A stretch of 64,000 nt of DNA from Microbacterium sp. SSM24 (GCF_025989145.1 NZ_JAPDNQ010000001.1:744001-808000), one strand, 5' to 3'. Shown: positions 50,465 through 59,064, counted from the stretch's first letter. Numbers and translations: made by a program. The notes: generated by a model not told the origin, from the sequence alone.

Positions 50465-52120
50465 ATGCCGTACGCCGACCTCGTCTTCACGGGCGGACCC
50501 GTCTTCACCGCCGACGCCGTTCGCTCGCGCGCCCGGACGGTGGCGGTGAAGGACGGGCGGATCGTGGCCGTGACGGGCGACGACTTCGCGCACTTCGTCG
50601 GACCCAGGACCGAGCTGGTGGACCTGCGAGGACGGATGCTGCTTCCCGGCTTCCAGGACGCGCACGTGCACCCGGTGTGGGGCGGGCTCGACATGCTGCG
50701 GTGCGACCTCGCCGAGTACGGCACGGCGGACGAGTACCTCGAGGCGATCGCGGGGTACGTCGCCGCGCATCCCGACGACGAGTGGATCCTGGGCGGCGGG
50801 TGGCAGATGTCGGCCTTCCCCGGCGGCACGCCGACCGCGGCGGCGCTCGACGCCGTCGTCCCCGATCGACCGGCGTTCTTCCCGAACCGCGACGGCCACG
50901 GCGCGTGGGTCAACTCGGCCGCGCTCCGCCTCGCCGGGATCGACAAGCGCACGCCCGACCCGGCCGACGGGCGGATAGAGCGCGACGCCGACGGCTCCCC
51001 CTCCGGCACCCTCCACGAGGGCGCGATGGGCCTGGTCAACCGGCTGCTCCCCGAGGAGCCGCTGGAGCGCCTCACCGAGGCGCTCCTCGTCGGCCAGCGA
51101 TACCTGCACTCCTTCGGCATCACCGCCTGGCAGGATGCCATCGTCGGATCGTACGGGGATGCCGGCGACCCCGGCCCGGCGTACCTGAAGGCAGCGGCGG
51201 ACGGGACCCTGACGGCCCGCGTGGTCGGCGCGATCTGGTGGGACCGCACGAAGGGCCTCGAGCAGATCCCGTCGCTCCTCGACCGTCGCGAGCGCTATCG
51301 CGGCGGGCGCTTCGCGGCGACCTCGGTCAAGATCATGCAGGACGGCGTCGCCGAGAACTTCACGGCCTCGATGCTCGAGCCCTACTGCGACGGACACGGC
51401 CATTTCACCGACAACTCGGGCATCTCCTTCGTCCCGCCCGAGGTGCTGAACGAGGCGGTGCCGATGCTGGACGCCGAAGGGTTCCAGGTGCACTTCCACG
51501 CCATCGGCGACCGGGCGGTGCGCGAGTGCCTCGACGCCGTCGAGCACGCGATCGACCGCAATGGCCGCGGCGATAATCGCCACCACATCGCGCACATCCA
51601 GGTGGTGCATCCCGATGACATCGGGCGGTTCCGCGAACTCGGCGTCGCCGCGAACATGCAGTCGCTGTGGGCGGCACTCGAGCCGCAGATGGTGGACCTC
51701 ACCCTGCCGTTCCTGGGCGAGCCGCGCAGCGCGTGGCAGTACCCCTTCGGCGACCTGCTGCGCGCCGGCGCGGTGCTCGCGGCGGGCAGCGATTGGTCGG
51801 TGTCGACACCCGACCCGCTGGCGGCGATCCACGTCGCCGTGAACCGCCGGTCGGCGCCGGGTCACGAGGAGGGCGAGTACGACGCGTTCCTTCCCGAGCA
51901 GGCCATCGATCTCGCCACCTCGCTGACGGCCTACACGGCCGGATCCGCGTGGGTGAACCACCTCGAGCACACCACCGGCACGATCGAGGCGGGCAAGTTC
52001 GCCGACCTCGTCGTCCTCGACCGCGACCCCTTCGCGCGCCCGGCCGAGGAGATCGGCGCGACGCGGGTGCTGCAGACCTTCGTCGAGGGCGACCGCGTGT
52101 ACGCGGCGCCCGACGCCTAG
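50465..52120 (+). CDS. YtcJ-like metal-dependent amidohydrolase
   Basis: A 551-residue amidohydrolase, a clear homologue of that at 33466-35145: LPGFQDAHVHPVWGG, ILGGGWQMSAFPGGTPT, VHFHAIGDRAVRECL and AAGSDWSVSTPDP are shared motifs. It follows potC by 62 bp and has a weaker ribosome-binding site (GAAGG), so it is probably in the same transcript. Being the last gene of a polyamine-type importer operon, it could hydrolyse an N-acyl or cyclic amide brought in by that importer. Substrate unknown. Confidence 0.87.
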   Translation: MPYADLVFTGGPVFTADAVRSRARTVAVKDGRIVAVTGDDFAHFVGPRTELVDLRGRMLLPGFQDAHVHPVWGGLDMLRCDLAEYGTADEYLEAIAGYVAAHPDDEWILGGGWQMSAFPGGTPTAAALDAVVPDRPAFFPNRDGHGAWVNSAALRLAGIDKRTPDPADGRIERDADGSPSGTLHEGAMGLVNRLLPEEPLERLTEALLVGQRYLHSFGITAWQDAIVGSYGDAGDPGPAYLKAAADGTLTARVVGAIWWDRTKGLEQIPSLLDRRERYRGGRFAATSVKIMQDGVAENFTASMLEPYCDGHGHFTDNSGISFVPPEVLNEAVPMLDAEGFQVHFHAIGDRAVRECLDAVEHAIDRNGRGDNRHHIAHIQVVHPDDIGRFRELGVAANMQSLWAALEPQMVDLTLPFLGEPRSAWQYPFGDLLRAGAVLAAGSDWSVSTPDPLAAIHVAVNRRSAPGHEEGEYDAFLPEQAIDLATSLTAYTAGSAWVNHLEHTTGTIEAGKFADLVVLDRDPFARPAEEIGATRVLQTFVEGDRVYAAPDA

Positions 52121-52183
52121 CGCGGCATCCGTCCCTTCCGCCCCTCCCCGCCCGCCCCTCCCGCCCGCCCCTCCCCTCCCCTT

Positions 52184-52247
52184 CCGTTTGTGCGGGCGAA
52201 TGTGCGCTGCGCCTTGTGGCCAGGCGCACATTCGCCCGCACAAACGG
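52184..52247. repeat. 64-bp quasi-palindrome, family A copy 4
   Basis: CCGTTTGTGCGGGCGAATG with a perfect right arm and 26-base loop (here TGCGC...GCGCA also pairs, extending the stem). A long C/T tract (52141-52183) precedes it. It lies between the amidohydrolase and the flavoprotein genes. Confidence 0.93.
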
Positions 52248-52362
52248 ACGGGGGTCGCACAGGGCGTCCGGGCGACGGAAGGATTCGCGACACCGGGGGC
52301 TCCCACGTCGAGCGCCCGGCGGCCATGATCGAATCACCCGACCTGACAGGGAAGTGATATCC

Positions 52363-53796
52363 GTGGGCACGACCGTCTTCGAACGACAGCGGCCGGCAGC
52401 ATCCGTCATCCGTCACGCGCTGGCGGACACCGCGCATTCGGTGTTCTGGCGCGACGACCTTCCGCCCGAGCTCCTGCCCGACCGGCCCCCGCTCGCCGGC
52501 GCGCACCGCGCCGACCTCGTGATCGTCGGCGCCGGCTACACCGGGCTGTGGACGGCGCTGCTCGCGAGCGAGCGGGACCCCGGCGCGCGGATCGTCGTCG
52601 TCGAGGCTCAGCGGGTCGGCTGGGCGGCATCGGGCCGCAACGGCGGATTCTGCGAGGCGAGCCTCACGCACGGCCACGAGAACGGCATGGCGCGCTGGCC
52701 AAAGGAGATGCCCACGCTCGATCGCCTCGGGCTCGCCAACCTCGACGCGATCGAGGCATCCGAGGCGCAGTACGGCATGGACTTCCACTTCGAGCGCACC
52801 GGCCAGTTCGCGCCGGCCGTCGAGCCGCACCAGGTCGAGTGGCTGCGGGAGTGGGCCGCCGAGGGCGAGGACGGCGTCGTCTATCTCGATCAGGCCGAGG
52901 CACAGGCATCCGTCAACTCGCCCACCTATCTCGCCGCCGTGTGGGAGAAGAACGCCTGCGGGATGCTGCACCCTGCCCGTCTCGCCGCGGAACTCGCCCG
53001 GGTGTGCGAGGAGCGCGGCGTCGAGATCTTCGAGCGCACGCACGTGACGGGACTCGAAACCCCCGGCCCGACCGGCGTATCCGTCGTGACGGATGCAGGT
53101 CGCGTCGACGCCGGCCGCGCCGTGCTCGCGACGAACGTGTTCCCGTCGCTCATCAAGCGCAACCGACTGATGACCGTGCCGGTGTACGACTACGTGCTCA
53201 TGACCGAGCCGCTCACCGACGCGCAACTCGCCTCGATCGGCTGGGGCGACCGGCAGGGCATCGGCGACATGGCCAACCAGTTCCATTACTACCGGATCTC
53301 GAAGGACAACCGGATCCTCTTCGGCGGCTACGACGCGATCTACCACTACGGCCGCAAGGTGCGCCCCGAGTACGAGAACCGCCCCGAGACGTGGGAGACG
53401 CTGGCGAACCACTTCTTCACCACCTTCCCGCAGCTCGAGGGCCTGCGCTTCACGCATCAGTGGGCGGGCGCGATCGACACCTCGACGCAGTTCACCGCGT
53501 TCTTCGGCACCGCTCGCGACCGGCGCGTCGCGTACGCGGCCGGCTTCACGGGTCTCGGCGTCGGCTCGACGCGCTTCGCCGGCGATGTGATGCTCGACCT
53601 GCTCGACGGCGTCTCGAACGAGCGGACCGAGCTCGAGATGGTGCGCAAGCGGCCCCTCCCCTTCCCGCCCGAGCCGGCGGCGGCGATGGGCATCAACGCC
53701 ACGCGCTGGTCGCTCGACCGCGCCGACCACAACCTCGGCAGGCGCAACCTGCTCCTCAAGACGCTCGACGCGCTCGGTCTGGGGTTCGACTCGTGA
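52363..53796 (+). CDS. FAD-dependent amine/amino acid oxidoreductase (DAO/PuuB-like)
   Basis: A 477-residue flavoprotein. The dinucleotide motif is VIVGAGYTGLWTA (53-65) followed by WAASGRNGGFCEASLTHGHENG, which is the DAO-family FAD loop and matches gamma-glutamylputrescine oxidase PuuB-like proteins. The C-terminal part has RILFGGYDAIYHYGR and the second FAD contact near AAGFTGLGVGSTRFAGDVMLDLL. It probably oxidises an amine taken up by PotABCD to an aldehyde and ammonia or an amine. The GTG at 52363 has a weak site. It overlaps the cupin gene (GTGA). Confidence 0.88.
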   Translation: MGTTVFERQRPAASVIRHALADTAHSVFWRDDLPPELLPDRPPLAGAHRADLVIVGAGYTGLWTALLASERDPGARIVVVEAQRVGWAASGRNGGFCEASLTHGHENGMARWPKEMPTLDRLGLANLDAIEASEAQYGMDFHFERTGQFAPAVEPHQVEWLREWAAEGEDGVVYLDQAEAQASVNSPTYLAAVWEKNACGMLHPARLAAELARVCEERGVEIFERTHVTGLETPGPTGVSVVTDAGRVDAGRAVLATNVFPSLIKRNRLMTVPVYDYVLMTEPLTDAQLASIGWGDRQGIGDMANQFHYYRISKDNRILFGGYDAIYHYGRKVRPEYENRPETWETLANHFFTTFPQLEGLRFTHQWAGAIDTSTQFTAFFGTARDRRVAYAAGFTGLGVGSTRFAGDVMLDLLDGVSNERTELEMVRKRPLPFPPEPAAAMGINATRWSLDRADHNLGRRNLLLKTLDALGLGFDS

Positions 53797-54143
53797 GCCC
53801 GCTCGCGCCGGGTGCGGGAACGGATGCCGCATCCCTCGACCTCGCGCTCGCCCCGGTGCCCGCCGAGCAGGTCGTTGTGGGCGCACCGCGGGCCGGCGCC
53901 GTCGAGCTCGGCGAGCTCGGCGGCGTCGAGATCGGCGTCTGGGAGCACACCCCCGGCGTCTCGACCGACGTCGAGGCGGACGAGGTCTTCGTCGTGCTGT
54001 CGGGCGCGGCCACCGTGTCGTTCGACGACTCGGCGCTGCCCGACCTCGAGCTGCGCGCGGGCTCGGTCGCGCGTCTCACCGCCGGCATGCGCACGACCTG
54101 GACCGTGCGCGAGACGCTGCGCAAGATCTATCTCGCGCCGTAG
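53793..54143 (+). CDS. Small cupin-domain protein
   Basis: A 116-residue single cupin. The barrel strands carry IGVWEHTPGVSTDVEADEVFVVLSG (metal-binding motif region, with only part of the usual His residues), then RAGSVARLTAGMRTTWTVRETLRKIY. It looks like a DUF861/EutQ-type cupin. It overlaps the FAD enzyme stop (GTGA), so it probably supports that reaction, for example by binding the product or cofactor-derived compound. It is convergent with the PucR gene, with a family C quasi-palindrome between. Confidence 0.8.
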   Translation: MSPLAPGAGTDAASLDLALAPVPAEQVVVGAPRAGAVELGELGGVEIGVWEHTPGVSTDVEADEVFVVLSGAATVSFDDSALPDLELRAGSVARLTAGMRTTWTVRETLRKIYLAP

Positions 54144-54162
54144 GCCCCGGGGCGAGCCCGCC

Positions 54163-54219
54163 GAGTCGCCAGAACACGCCGAAGCGGGTACCCGCCCGCC
54201 GGCGTGTCTTGGCGACTCG
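54163..54219. repeat. Quasi-palindrome, family C copy 2
   Basis: GAGTCGCCAGAACACGCC (54163-54180) and the right arm GGCGTGTCTTGGCGACTC (from about 54201), with the same two-base central mismatch as the first copy. It sits between the convergent cupin and PucR genes, a bidirectional terminator position. Confidence 0.8.
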
Positions 54220-54243
54220 AGGCCGTAACGAGCGCGCGCGAGG

Positions 54244-55908
54244 TCAGCGGCCGGCGCTGCGGCGCACGAGCAGCGCGAGGTGCAGCGCGGTTTGCGTCTC
54301 GCCGTCGTCGAGGTCGGCCCCCAGCAGCTCCTCGATGAGCGCGATGCGCTGGTAGAACACCGAGCGCGAGAGGTGCGAAGCGGATGCCGCGGCCGTGCGA
54401 TTGCCCGGATGCGCGAGCATCGCCTCGAGCACGTCGAGCAGGTCGCCCGCGCGCGTCAGATCGTGCACGATCAAGGGTGCCAGCATCCGCTCGCCGTGCT
54501 CCAGCACGCGGTGGTCGTCGCGCAGCGCCGTCACCAGCTGCACCAGCGGGCGGTTCTCGGCCCGGCGCAGGTGTGGTCCCTTGGCGCTTCGGCGGCGGCG
54601 TCCGCGCGCGAGGTCGACGGCGTCGTGGAGCGAGGCGAGGGCCGCGTCGAGTCCCTCGGCCGCACGGCCGACCGACACGGTGAAGCGGTCCGCGTCGGTG
54701 CCGGGCTCGACGAGCGAACCCGCGAAGGCGATCGCCGCCTCGTCGTCGAACACGGTGTCGGCGGGGAGCGAGAGGAGCATCGCCGTGGCGGGAGCGACGA
54801 CGCCGTCCGGCGCCGAGCCGGCGAGGGCCCGGCCGCGAAGGGCGCGGGCCGCGGCATCCGCTCGCTCCGCGGGCACCGCAGCGCCCGATGCCACGATGCC
54901 GTACAGCCGCGCGCCGCGCAGCGGGAGACCCGCCGCCTCGAGCCGGGCGGCGGCACCGCCCGCACCGGCGAACCGGCCGGCGAGGAGGCCGTCGACCAGG
55001 CGGCGACGTCCGACCCGTCCCCATTCGTCGGACTCGCCGTCCGCGAGGCGTCCGACCGCGAGCGCGATGGCGCCCTGTTCGAGCACGGCGGTGCGTCCCG
55101 CCGGATGGTCGGGCCCGGGAAGCGCGATCAGGTTGCCCCAGCGCACTCCGCGCGCTTCGACCGGCACGATCAGCCAGTCGTCGGCACCGGGCGCCGCCCC
55201 GCGCTCGCGCCGCTGCTCGGACCGGCGATGGGCGGACCGCGAGCGCAGCTCCCATTCGGTGAAGAGCTCCTCCTCGAGTGCGAGCGGCACTTCGGCGGCG
55301 ACGACCTCGTGCCCGAGGTTCTCGAGGATCACGGGAGCGCCGAGCGTCTGCGCGAGTTGATGCACGATGAAGTCGGCGGGCGAGCCGCGCAGCACCAGCG
55401 CAGTGAAGCGCTCGCGCACCTCGTCGCGCGAACGCAGCGCGTCGCTCTGGCCCGTGATGATGCGCCCGTGCACGGCCTCGGTGATCGTGATGAACTTCAG
55501 CTCGCGGTGCAGGACGATCAGCGCCAGATTGCGCTCGCGCGCGGCCTCGACGACCACGGCGGGCACGTAGCGGTAGTGGGTGCCGAGCTCGAGGATCAGC
55601 CCCGAGAGGCCGGCGTCGTCGAGCTCGCCGATGAAGCGTCGCAGGTCGGCGGGATCGGCCGGCCACGACGATCCGGTCGAGAGCAGGAGCTCGCCGCCGT
55701 CGAGGAGGCGGGCCACTCCGGCGTTGTCGGAGACATGCAGCCAGCGCACCCGCGCGTCGAGCGCGTCGTCGCCGACGAGGACCTCGGGAACACCCTGGAC
55801 GACCGCATCGAGCGAGATCACCTCCCGCACGGTGGGGAGGGTCTCGAGGGCGGATCCGGCGACCAGACGATCCGTCTGGATCGCTCGATCTTCGCGACGG
55901 TCGGGCAC
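54244..55908 (-). CDS. PucR-family transcriptional regulator
   Basis: A 554-residue PucR-like protein. It has a PucR N-terminal ligand domain (about residues 25-150, starting TVREVISLDAVVQGVPEVLVG), a middle domain, and a C-terminal PucR helix-turn-helix (about residues 480-540: AMLAHPGNRTAAASASHLSRSVFYQRI). The family often controls purine, allantoin or amine catabolism. The gene is divergent from a transaminase, separated by 126 bp that contains a GGTCGATTTGTCC site. The start is GTG at 55908. Sites of this type also lie upstream of potA. Confidence 0.88.
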   Translation of the reverse strand: MPDRREDRAIQTDRLVAGSALETLPTVREVISLDAVVQGVPEVLVGDDALDARVRWLHVSDNAGVARLLDGGELLLSTGSSWPADPADLRRFIGELDDAGLSGLILELGTHYRYVPAVVVEAARERNLALIVLHRELKFITITEAVHGRIITGQSDALRSRDEVRERFTALVLRGSPADFIVHQLAQTLGAPVILENLGHEVVAAEVPLALEEELFTEWELRSRSAHRRSEQRRERGAAPGADDWLIVPVEARGVRWGNLIALPGPDHPAGRTAVLEQGAIALAVGRLADGESDEWGRVGRRRLVDGLLAGRFAGAGGAAARLEAAGLPLRGARLYGIVASGAAVPAERADAAARALRGRALAGSAPDGVVAPATAMLLSLPADTVFDDEAAIAFAGSLVEPGTDADRFTVSVGRAAEGLDAALASLHDAVDLARGRRRRSAKGPHLRRAENRPLVQLVTALRDDHRVLEHGERMLAPLIVHDLTRAGDLLDVLEAMLAHPGNRTAAASASHLSRSVFYQRIALIEELLGADLDDGETQTALHLALLVRRSAGR

Positions 55909-55963
55909 CGTGGCACCAACTTCTGCTCTGACAAACTGGGCGCACTCAGCCTAAACCATCCCC

Positions 55964-55976
55964 GGTCGATTTGTCC
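55964..55976. promoter_or_regulatory. Candidate PucR-type site GGTCGATTTGTCC
   Basis: Lies between the divergent PucR and transaminase genes and matches the GGACGATCTGTCC element upstream of potA at 11 of 13 positions in the same orientation. Confidence 0.4.
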
Positions 55977-56034
55977 GGACGAGTCTCTGGGAGCACCCCA
56001 TGATCCCGACGAACCGCGCGTCTCGGAGCCCCCG

Positions 56035-57441
56035 GTGACGGACGTCCTGGCGCGCCCGACCGCTGACGCCGGCGCAGACGGCCCCGGGCGCCCCCTCCCC
56101 GACCTCGAGTCCGATGCGCGCATCCGGGCGGACGACCGCGGTCACGTGTTCCACTCGTGGAGCGCACAGGCCGTCATCGATCCGCTGCCCGTGGCGGCCG
56201 GAGCAGGCTCGACGTTCTGGGATTACGCCGGGAACGCGTACCTCGATTTCAGCTCGCAGCTGGTCAACCTGAACCTCGGGCACCAGCATCCGGATCTCGT
56301 CGCCGCGATCCAGCGGCAGGCCGGACGCCTGGCGACCATCCAGCCGTCCATGGCCAACGACGTGCGCGGCGAGCTGGCACGGCGGATCGCCGCTGTCGCG
56401 GGCGACGGCTTCGAGAAGGTGTTCTTCACCAACGGCGGCGCCGATGCGAACGAGAACGCCGTGCGCATGGCGCGACTCGTGACCGGTCGCCGCAAGGTGC
56501 TCTCGATGTACCGCAGCTACCACGGCAGCACCGGGGCGGCCATCGCGCTCACCGGCGACCCGCGCCGATGGCCGAACGAGCCCGCCGACGGCTCGACGGC
56601 GAAGTTCTTCGGCCCCTACCCGTACCGCTCGGCGTTCCACTCCTCCTCGCCCGAAGAGGAGAGCCGGCGCGCGCTGGAGCACCTCGAGCAGACGATCGTC
56701 CTCGAGGGCGCGAGCACCATCGCCGCGATCGTGATCGAGACGATCGTCGGCACGAACGGCGTGCTCGTGCCTCCGCCCGGCTACCTCGCCGGTGTACGCG
56801 AGCTCTGCGATCGCTTCGGGATCGTCTACATCGCCGACGAGGTCATGGTCGGGTTCGGGCGCGTGGGCGAGTGGTTCGCGTTCCAGGCGTTCGACGTGCA
56901 ACCCGACCTGATCACCTTCGCGAAGGGCGTCAACTCGGGGTACGTGCCGCTCGGCGGCGTCGTCATCTCCGACCGGATCGCGGCGCACTTCGACACCCTG
57001 CCGTTCCCCGGCGGACTCACCTACTCCGGGCATCCGCTGGCGTGCGCGGCCGGAGTCACGACCTTCGAGGTCTTCGAGCGCGACGGCATCCTCGAGCGCG
57101 TCCGCGACCTCGGCGCGCGCGTCGTCGAGCCACGCCTGCACGACATCGCGTCGCGGCATCCGTCCGTCGGAGACGTCCGCGGCAGGGGCCTGTTCTGGGC
57201 GATCGAGCTCGTGAGCGACCGCGAGACCCGCGAGCCGCTCGTGCCGTTCAATGCGAGCGGACCGGATGCCGCGCCCGTCGCCGCCGTCGCCGCCGCGTGC
57301 AAGCGCGACGGCGTGTGGCCCTTCACCCACTTCAACCGGGTGCATGTGGCACCGCCGCTCGTGATCGGCGAGGACGACCTGCTGCGCGGGCTCGACGTGA
57401 TCGACCGCGCCCTTTCGCACGCCGACGCGTACGTCCGCTGA
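56035..57441 (+). CDS. Class III aminotransferase, paralogue of the one at 13 kb
   Basis: A 468-residue PLP transaminase. It shares the N-terminal motif HVFHSWSAQA, GHQHPDLVAAIQ, FFTNGGADANENAVRMAR, ADEVMVGFGRVGEWFAF and the PLP lysine in TFAKGVNSGYVP with the enzyme at 13008. It has a 35-residue N-terminal extension and a longer tail. The GTG at 56035 is the best start; it follows GGAGC. Being divergent from PucR and in the polyamine-type importer region, it may transfer amino groups from putrescine-derived or omega-amino acids. The duplicate pair suggests specialisation after duplication. Confidence 0.87.
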   Translation: MTDVLARPTADAGADGPGRPLPDLESDARIRADDRGHVFHSWSAQAVIDPLPVAAGAGSTFWDYAGNAYLDFSSQLVNLNLGHQHPDLVAAIQRQAGRLATIQPSMANDVRGELARRIAAVAGDGFEKVFFTNGGADANENAVRMARLVTGRRKVLSMYRSYHGSTGAAIALTGDPRRWPNEPADGSTAKFFGPYPYRSAFHSSSPEEESRRALEHLEQTIVLEGASTIAAIVIETIVGTNGVLVPPPGYLAGVRELCDRFGIVYIADEVMVGFGRVGEWFAFQAFDVQPDLITFAKGVNSGYVPLGGVVISDRIAAHFDTLPFPGGLTYSGHPLACAAGVTTFEVFERDGILERVRDLGARVVEPRLHDIASRHPSVGDVRGRGLFWAIELVSDRETREPLVPFNASGPDAAPVAAVAAACKRDGVWPFTHFNRVHVAPPLVIGEDDLLRGLDVIDRALSHADAYVR

Positions 57442-57507
57442 GCCCCGGCGACGTCCCGCCCACCGGGGGCAATCCGCCGAGTAGCCCGGCTCCGAACAAA
57501 AAGCAAC

Positions 57508-57537
57508 CCCGTGCATCCGAGGCATCCGATGCGCGGG
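57508..57537 (+). terminator. Possible terminator after the transaminase
   Basis: CCCGTGCATC (57508-57517) and GATGCGCGGG (57528-57537) pair at 9 of 10 positions with a ten-base loop. A short A-run (CAAAAAGC) precedes it. It is 67 bp after the transaminase stop. Confidence 0.45.
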
Positions 57538-57602
57538 AATGAATAGAGAGCAACTGAGGTTATTCCTGTACTCAGCGCAATCAGGTGCTGCAGGAGGGGA
57601 CT

Positions 57603-58010
57603 GTGGGTAAGAACTACGTCGACATCGAGAACGACCGCGGAGAGATGCTGCGCTACCGCAAGCACACCAACGGTCGCGGCCTGATCGCGCATGGCGCGAA
57701 GGTGCACCCCAGCGCCGTCGTCGAAGCCGGGGCGTACGTCGAGCCGGGCGTGCAGATCGCGGCCGGCGTTCACGTCGGCCGCGGGGCATGGGTGGAATCG
57801 GATGCCGTCATCGGCCCCGACGCCGACATCGCTCCGCACGCGCACATCGGACCGCGCGCCGCCATCGGCGCCGGAGCGAAGATCGGCGTGCGCACGCACG
57901 TCGGCAGCGAGGCGCGGGTGGCCGTGGGCTCCCTCATCGGCGACGACGAGACGATCGGCGACGGCGAGCGCGTCGCGACCGATCCGCGCGGACTCCGCCT
58001 GGCCGCCTAG
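57603..58010 (+). CDS. Small left-handed beta-helix (hexapeptide repeat) protein
   Basis: A 135-residue protein built from hexapeptide repeats from about residue 30 to 115 (for example VHPSAVVEAGAYVEPGVQI, AWVESDAVIGPDADIAPHA), so it is an LbH-fold protein. The acyltransferase C-terminal domain of LpxA-type enzymes is missing, so it may not be a transferase; a scaffold or structural role is possible. The GTG at 57603 follows AGGAGGGG. No obvious partner gene. Confidence 0.78.
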   Translation: MGKNYVDIENDRGEMLRYRKHTNGRGLIAHGAKVHPSAVVEAGAYVEPGVQIAAGVHVGRGAWVESDAVIGPDADIAPHAHIGPRAAIGAGAKIGVRTHVGSEARVAVGSLIGDDETIGDGERVATDPRGLRLAA

Positions 58011-58040
58011 TCACCCTGCCACCGCGCTAGGGTGGCGCGA

Positions 58041-58628
58041 ATGAGGCGCGGGGTGTGGGCGGCGGCCGTGGTGCTCGGCGCCGCGGCCCTGATCGCCGTC
58101 GCCATCTGGGTCTCCCAGTCCATCGACGAACCCGGGGATGCCGCGCCCGGGCCCTCCGCGACAGCGGCGCCCGACGGTCCGGCCGCACCCGAGCGGCCAG
58201 CCGCCGCCTTCCCGCTCACGGTGCTGTACGTGTACGACGGCGACACGATCCAGGCGCGGATGCAGCAGCCCAACGACGTCGTCACAACGGCGAATCCGAT
58301 CCGGATCCGGCTGATCGGCGTCGACACCCCCGAGGGGACTCCGACCACGGAGTGCTGGGCCGACGAGGCGCGCGCCCATCTCGCGCAGCTGCTCCCCGAG
58401 GGCTCGACCGTCTGGGCCGCGCCCGACCGCGACACCTGGGACGACTACGACCGCCGTCTGTTCAACCTCTGGACCGAGAACGGCGCCTTCGTGAACCTCG
58501 AGCTCGTCGCCGCCGGAGACGCCGAGGCGATCCGCGTGCGGCCCAACGTCGCGTTCTACGACCTGCTCGCGAGTGCGCAGGCCGAGGCCGAGGCATCCGG
58601 AGCCGGACGCTGGGGCGCGTGCGACTGA
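58041..58628 (+). CDS. Thermonuclease-like (staphylococcal nuclease, SNase) domain protein
   Basis: A 195-residue protein. An N-terminal membrane anchor or signal (MRRGVWAAAVVLGAAALIAVAIWVS) is followed by a Pro/Ala linker (PGPSATAAPDGPAAPERP) and an SNase-like domain (about 60-195) with YVYDGDTIQARM, IRLIGVDTPEG and ARAHLAQLLPEGS. The acidic/arginine catalytic residues of SNase (Asp in DGDT, Arg in RIRLIGV and near DDYDRRLF) are present. It would degrade nucleic acid outside the membrane. Convergent with the DUF1304 gene 3 bp away. An in-frame GTG at 58032 is less likely. Confidence 0.85.
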   Translation: MRRGVWAAAVVLGAAALIAVAIWVSQSIDEPGDAAPGPSATAAPDGPAAPERPAAAFPLTVLYVYDGDTIQARMQQPNDVVTTANPIRIRLIGVDTPEGTPTTECWADEARAHLAQLLPEGSTVWAAPDRDTWDDYDRRLFNLWTENGAFVNLELVAAGDAEAIRVRPNVAFYDLLASAQAEAEASGAGRWGACD

Positions 58629-58631
58629 GCG

Positions 58632-59030
58632 CTACGCGAAGAGGAAGAGCACGAAGCCGATCAGCGGCAGGGTTCCCTGGGTCGCCGCAGCACGCAGGTA
58701 CTTCGCCCCCGTCGTGATCAGCACGAGCGCGGCCGCGACCATCGAGCCGAGCGAGAACAGCACGAGCGCGAGTCCCGCCGCGCGCAGCGCGGAGTCCTCA
58801 CCGCCCGCCAGGTAGAGCACCAGGCCGATCGCGGTGCCGATCGCGAGGAAGAGGTTGTAGAAGCCCTGGTTGTAGGCCATGGGCTTGGTGATGTCGGCCG
58901 CGGTCTGGTCGGGCAGGCCGAAGCGCTTCCAGATGCGGGGCTGCGACCACTGCACGCTCTCCATCACGAAGATGTAGACGTGGAGCAGCGCGGCGAGCGC
59001 GGCGAAGAGTGTGGCGAGGATCGCGACCAT
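58632..59030 (-). CDS. DUF1304 family membrane protein
   Basis: A 132-residue integral membrane protein with four predicted spans. Motifs include HVYIFVMESVQW, KPMAYNQGFYNLFLAIG and a C-terminal GFVLFLF, typical of DUF1304 (YxaC-like) proteins of unknown function. The ATG at 59030 is the first plausible start; a longer frame upstream lacks family similarity. It is divergent from the LysR-effector-like gene with a 34-bp gap. Confidence 0.85.
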   Translation of the reverse strand: MVAILATLFAALAALLHVYIFVMESVQWSQPRIWKRFGLPDQTAADITKPMAYNQGFYNLFLAIGTAIGLVLYLAGGEDSALRAAGLALVLFSLGSMVAAALVLITTGAKYLRAAATQGTLPLIGFVLFLFA

Positions 59031-59064
59031 GAGCGAACGATAGCGCCCGGCTACGCTGAGGCCT

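Noticed and set aside
36015..52247. Regularly sized palindromes as CRISPR repeats
   Set aside because: The copies are thousands of bases apart, lie in different intergenic gaps and there are no spacers or cas genes.
52363..54143. A complete gamma-glutamylputrescine (Puu) pathway
   Set aside because: A PuuB-like flavoprotein is present but no glutamate-putrescine ligase (PuuA), gamma-glutamyl aldehyde dehydrogenase or PuuD-type hydrolase is seen, so only amine oxidation in general can be claimed.
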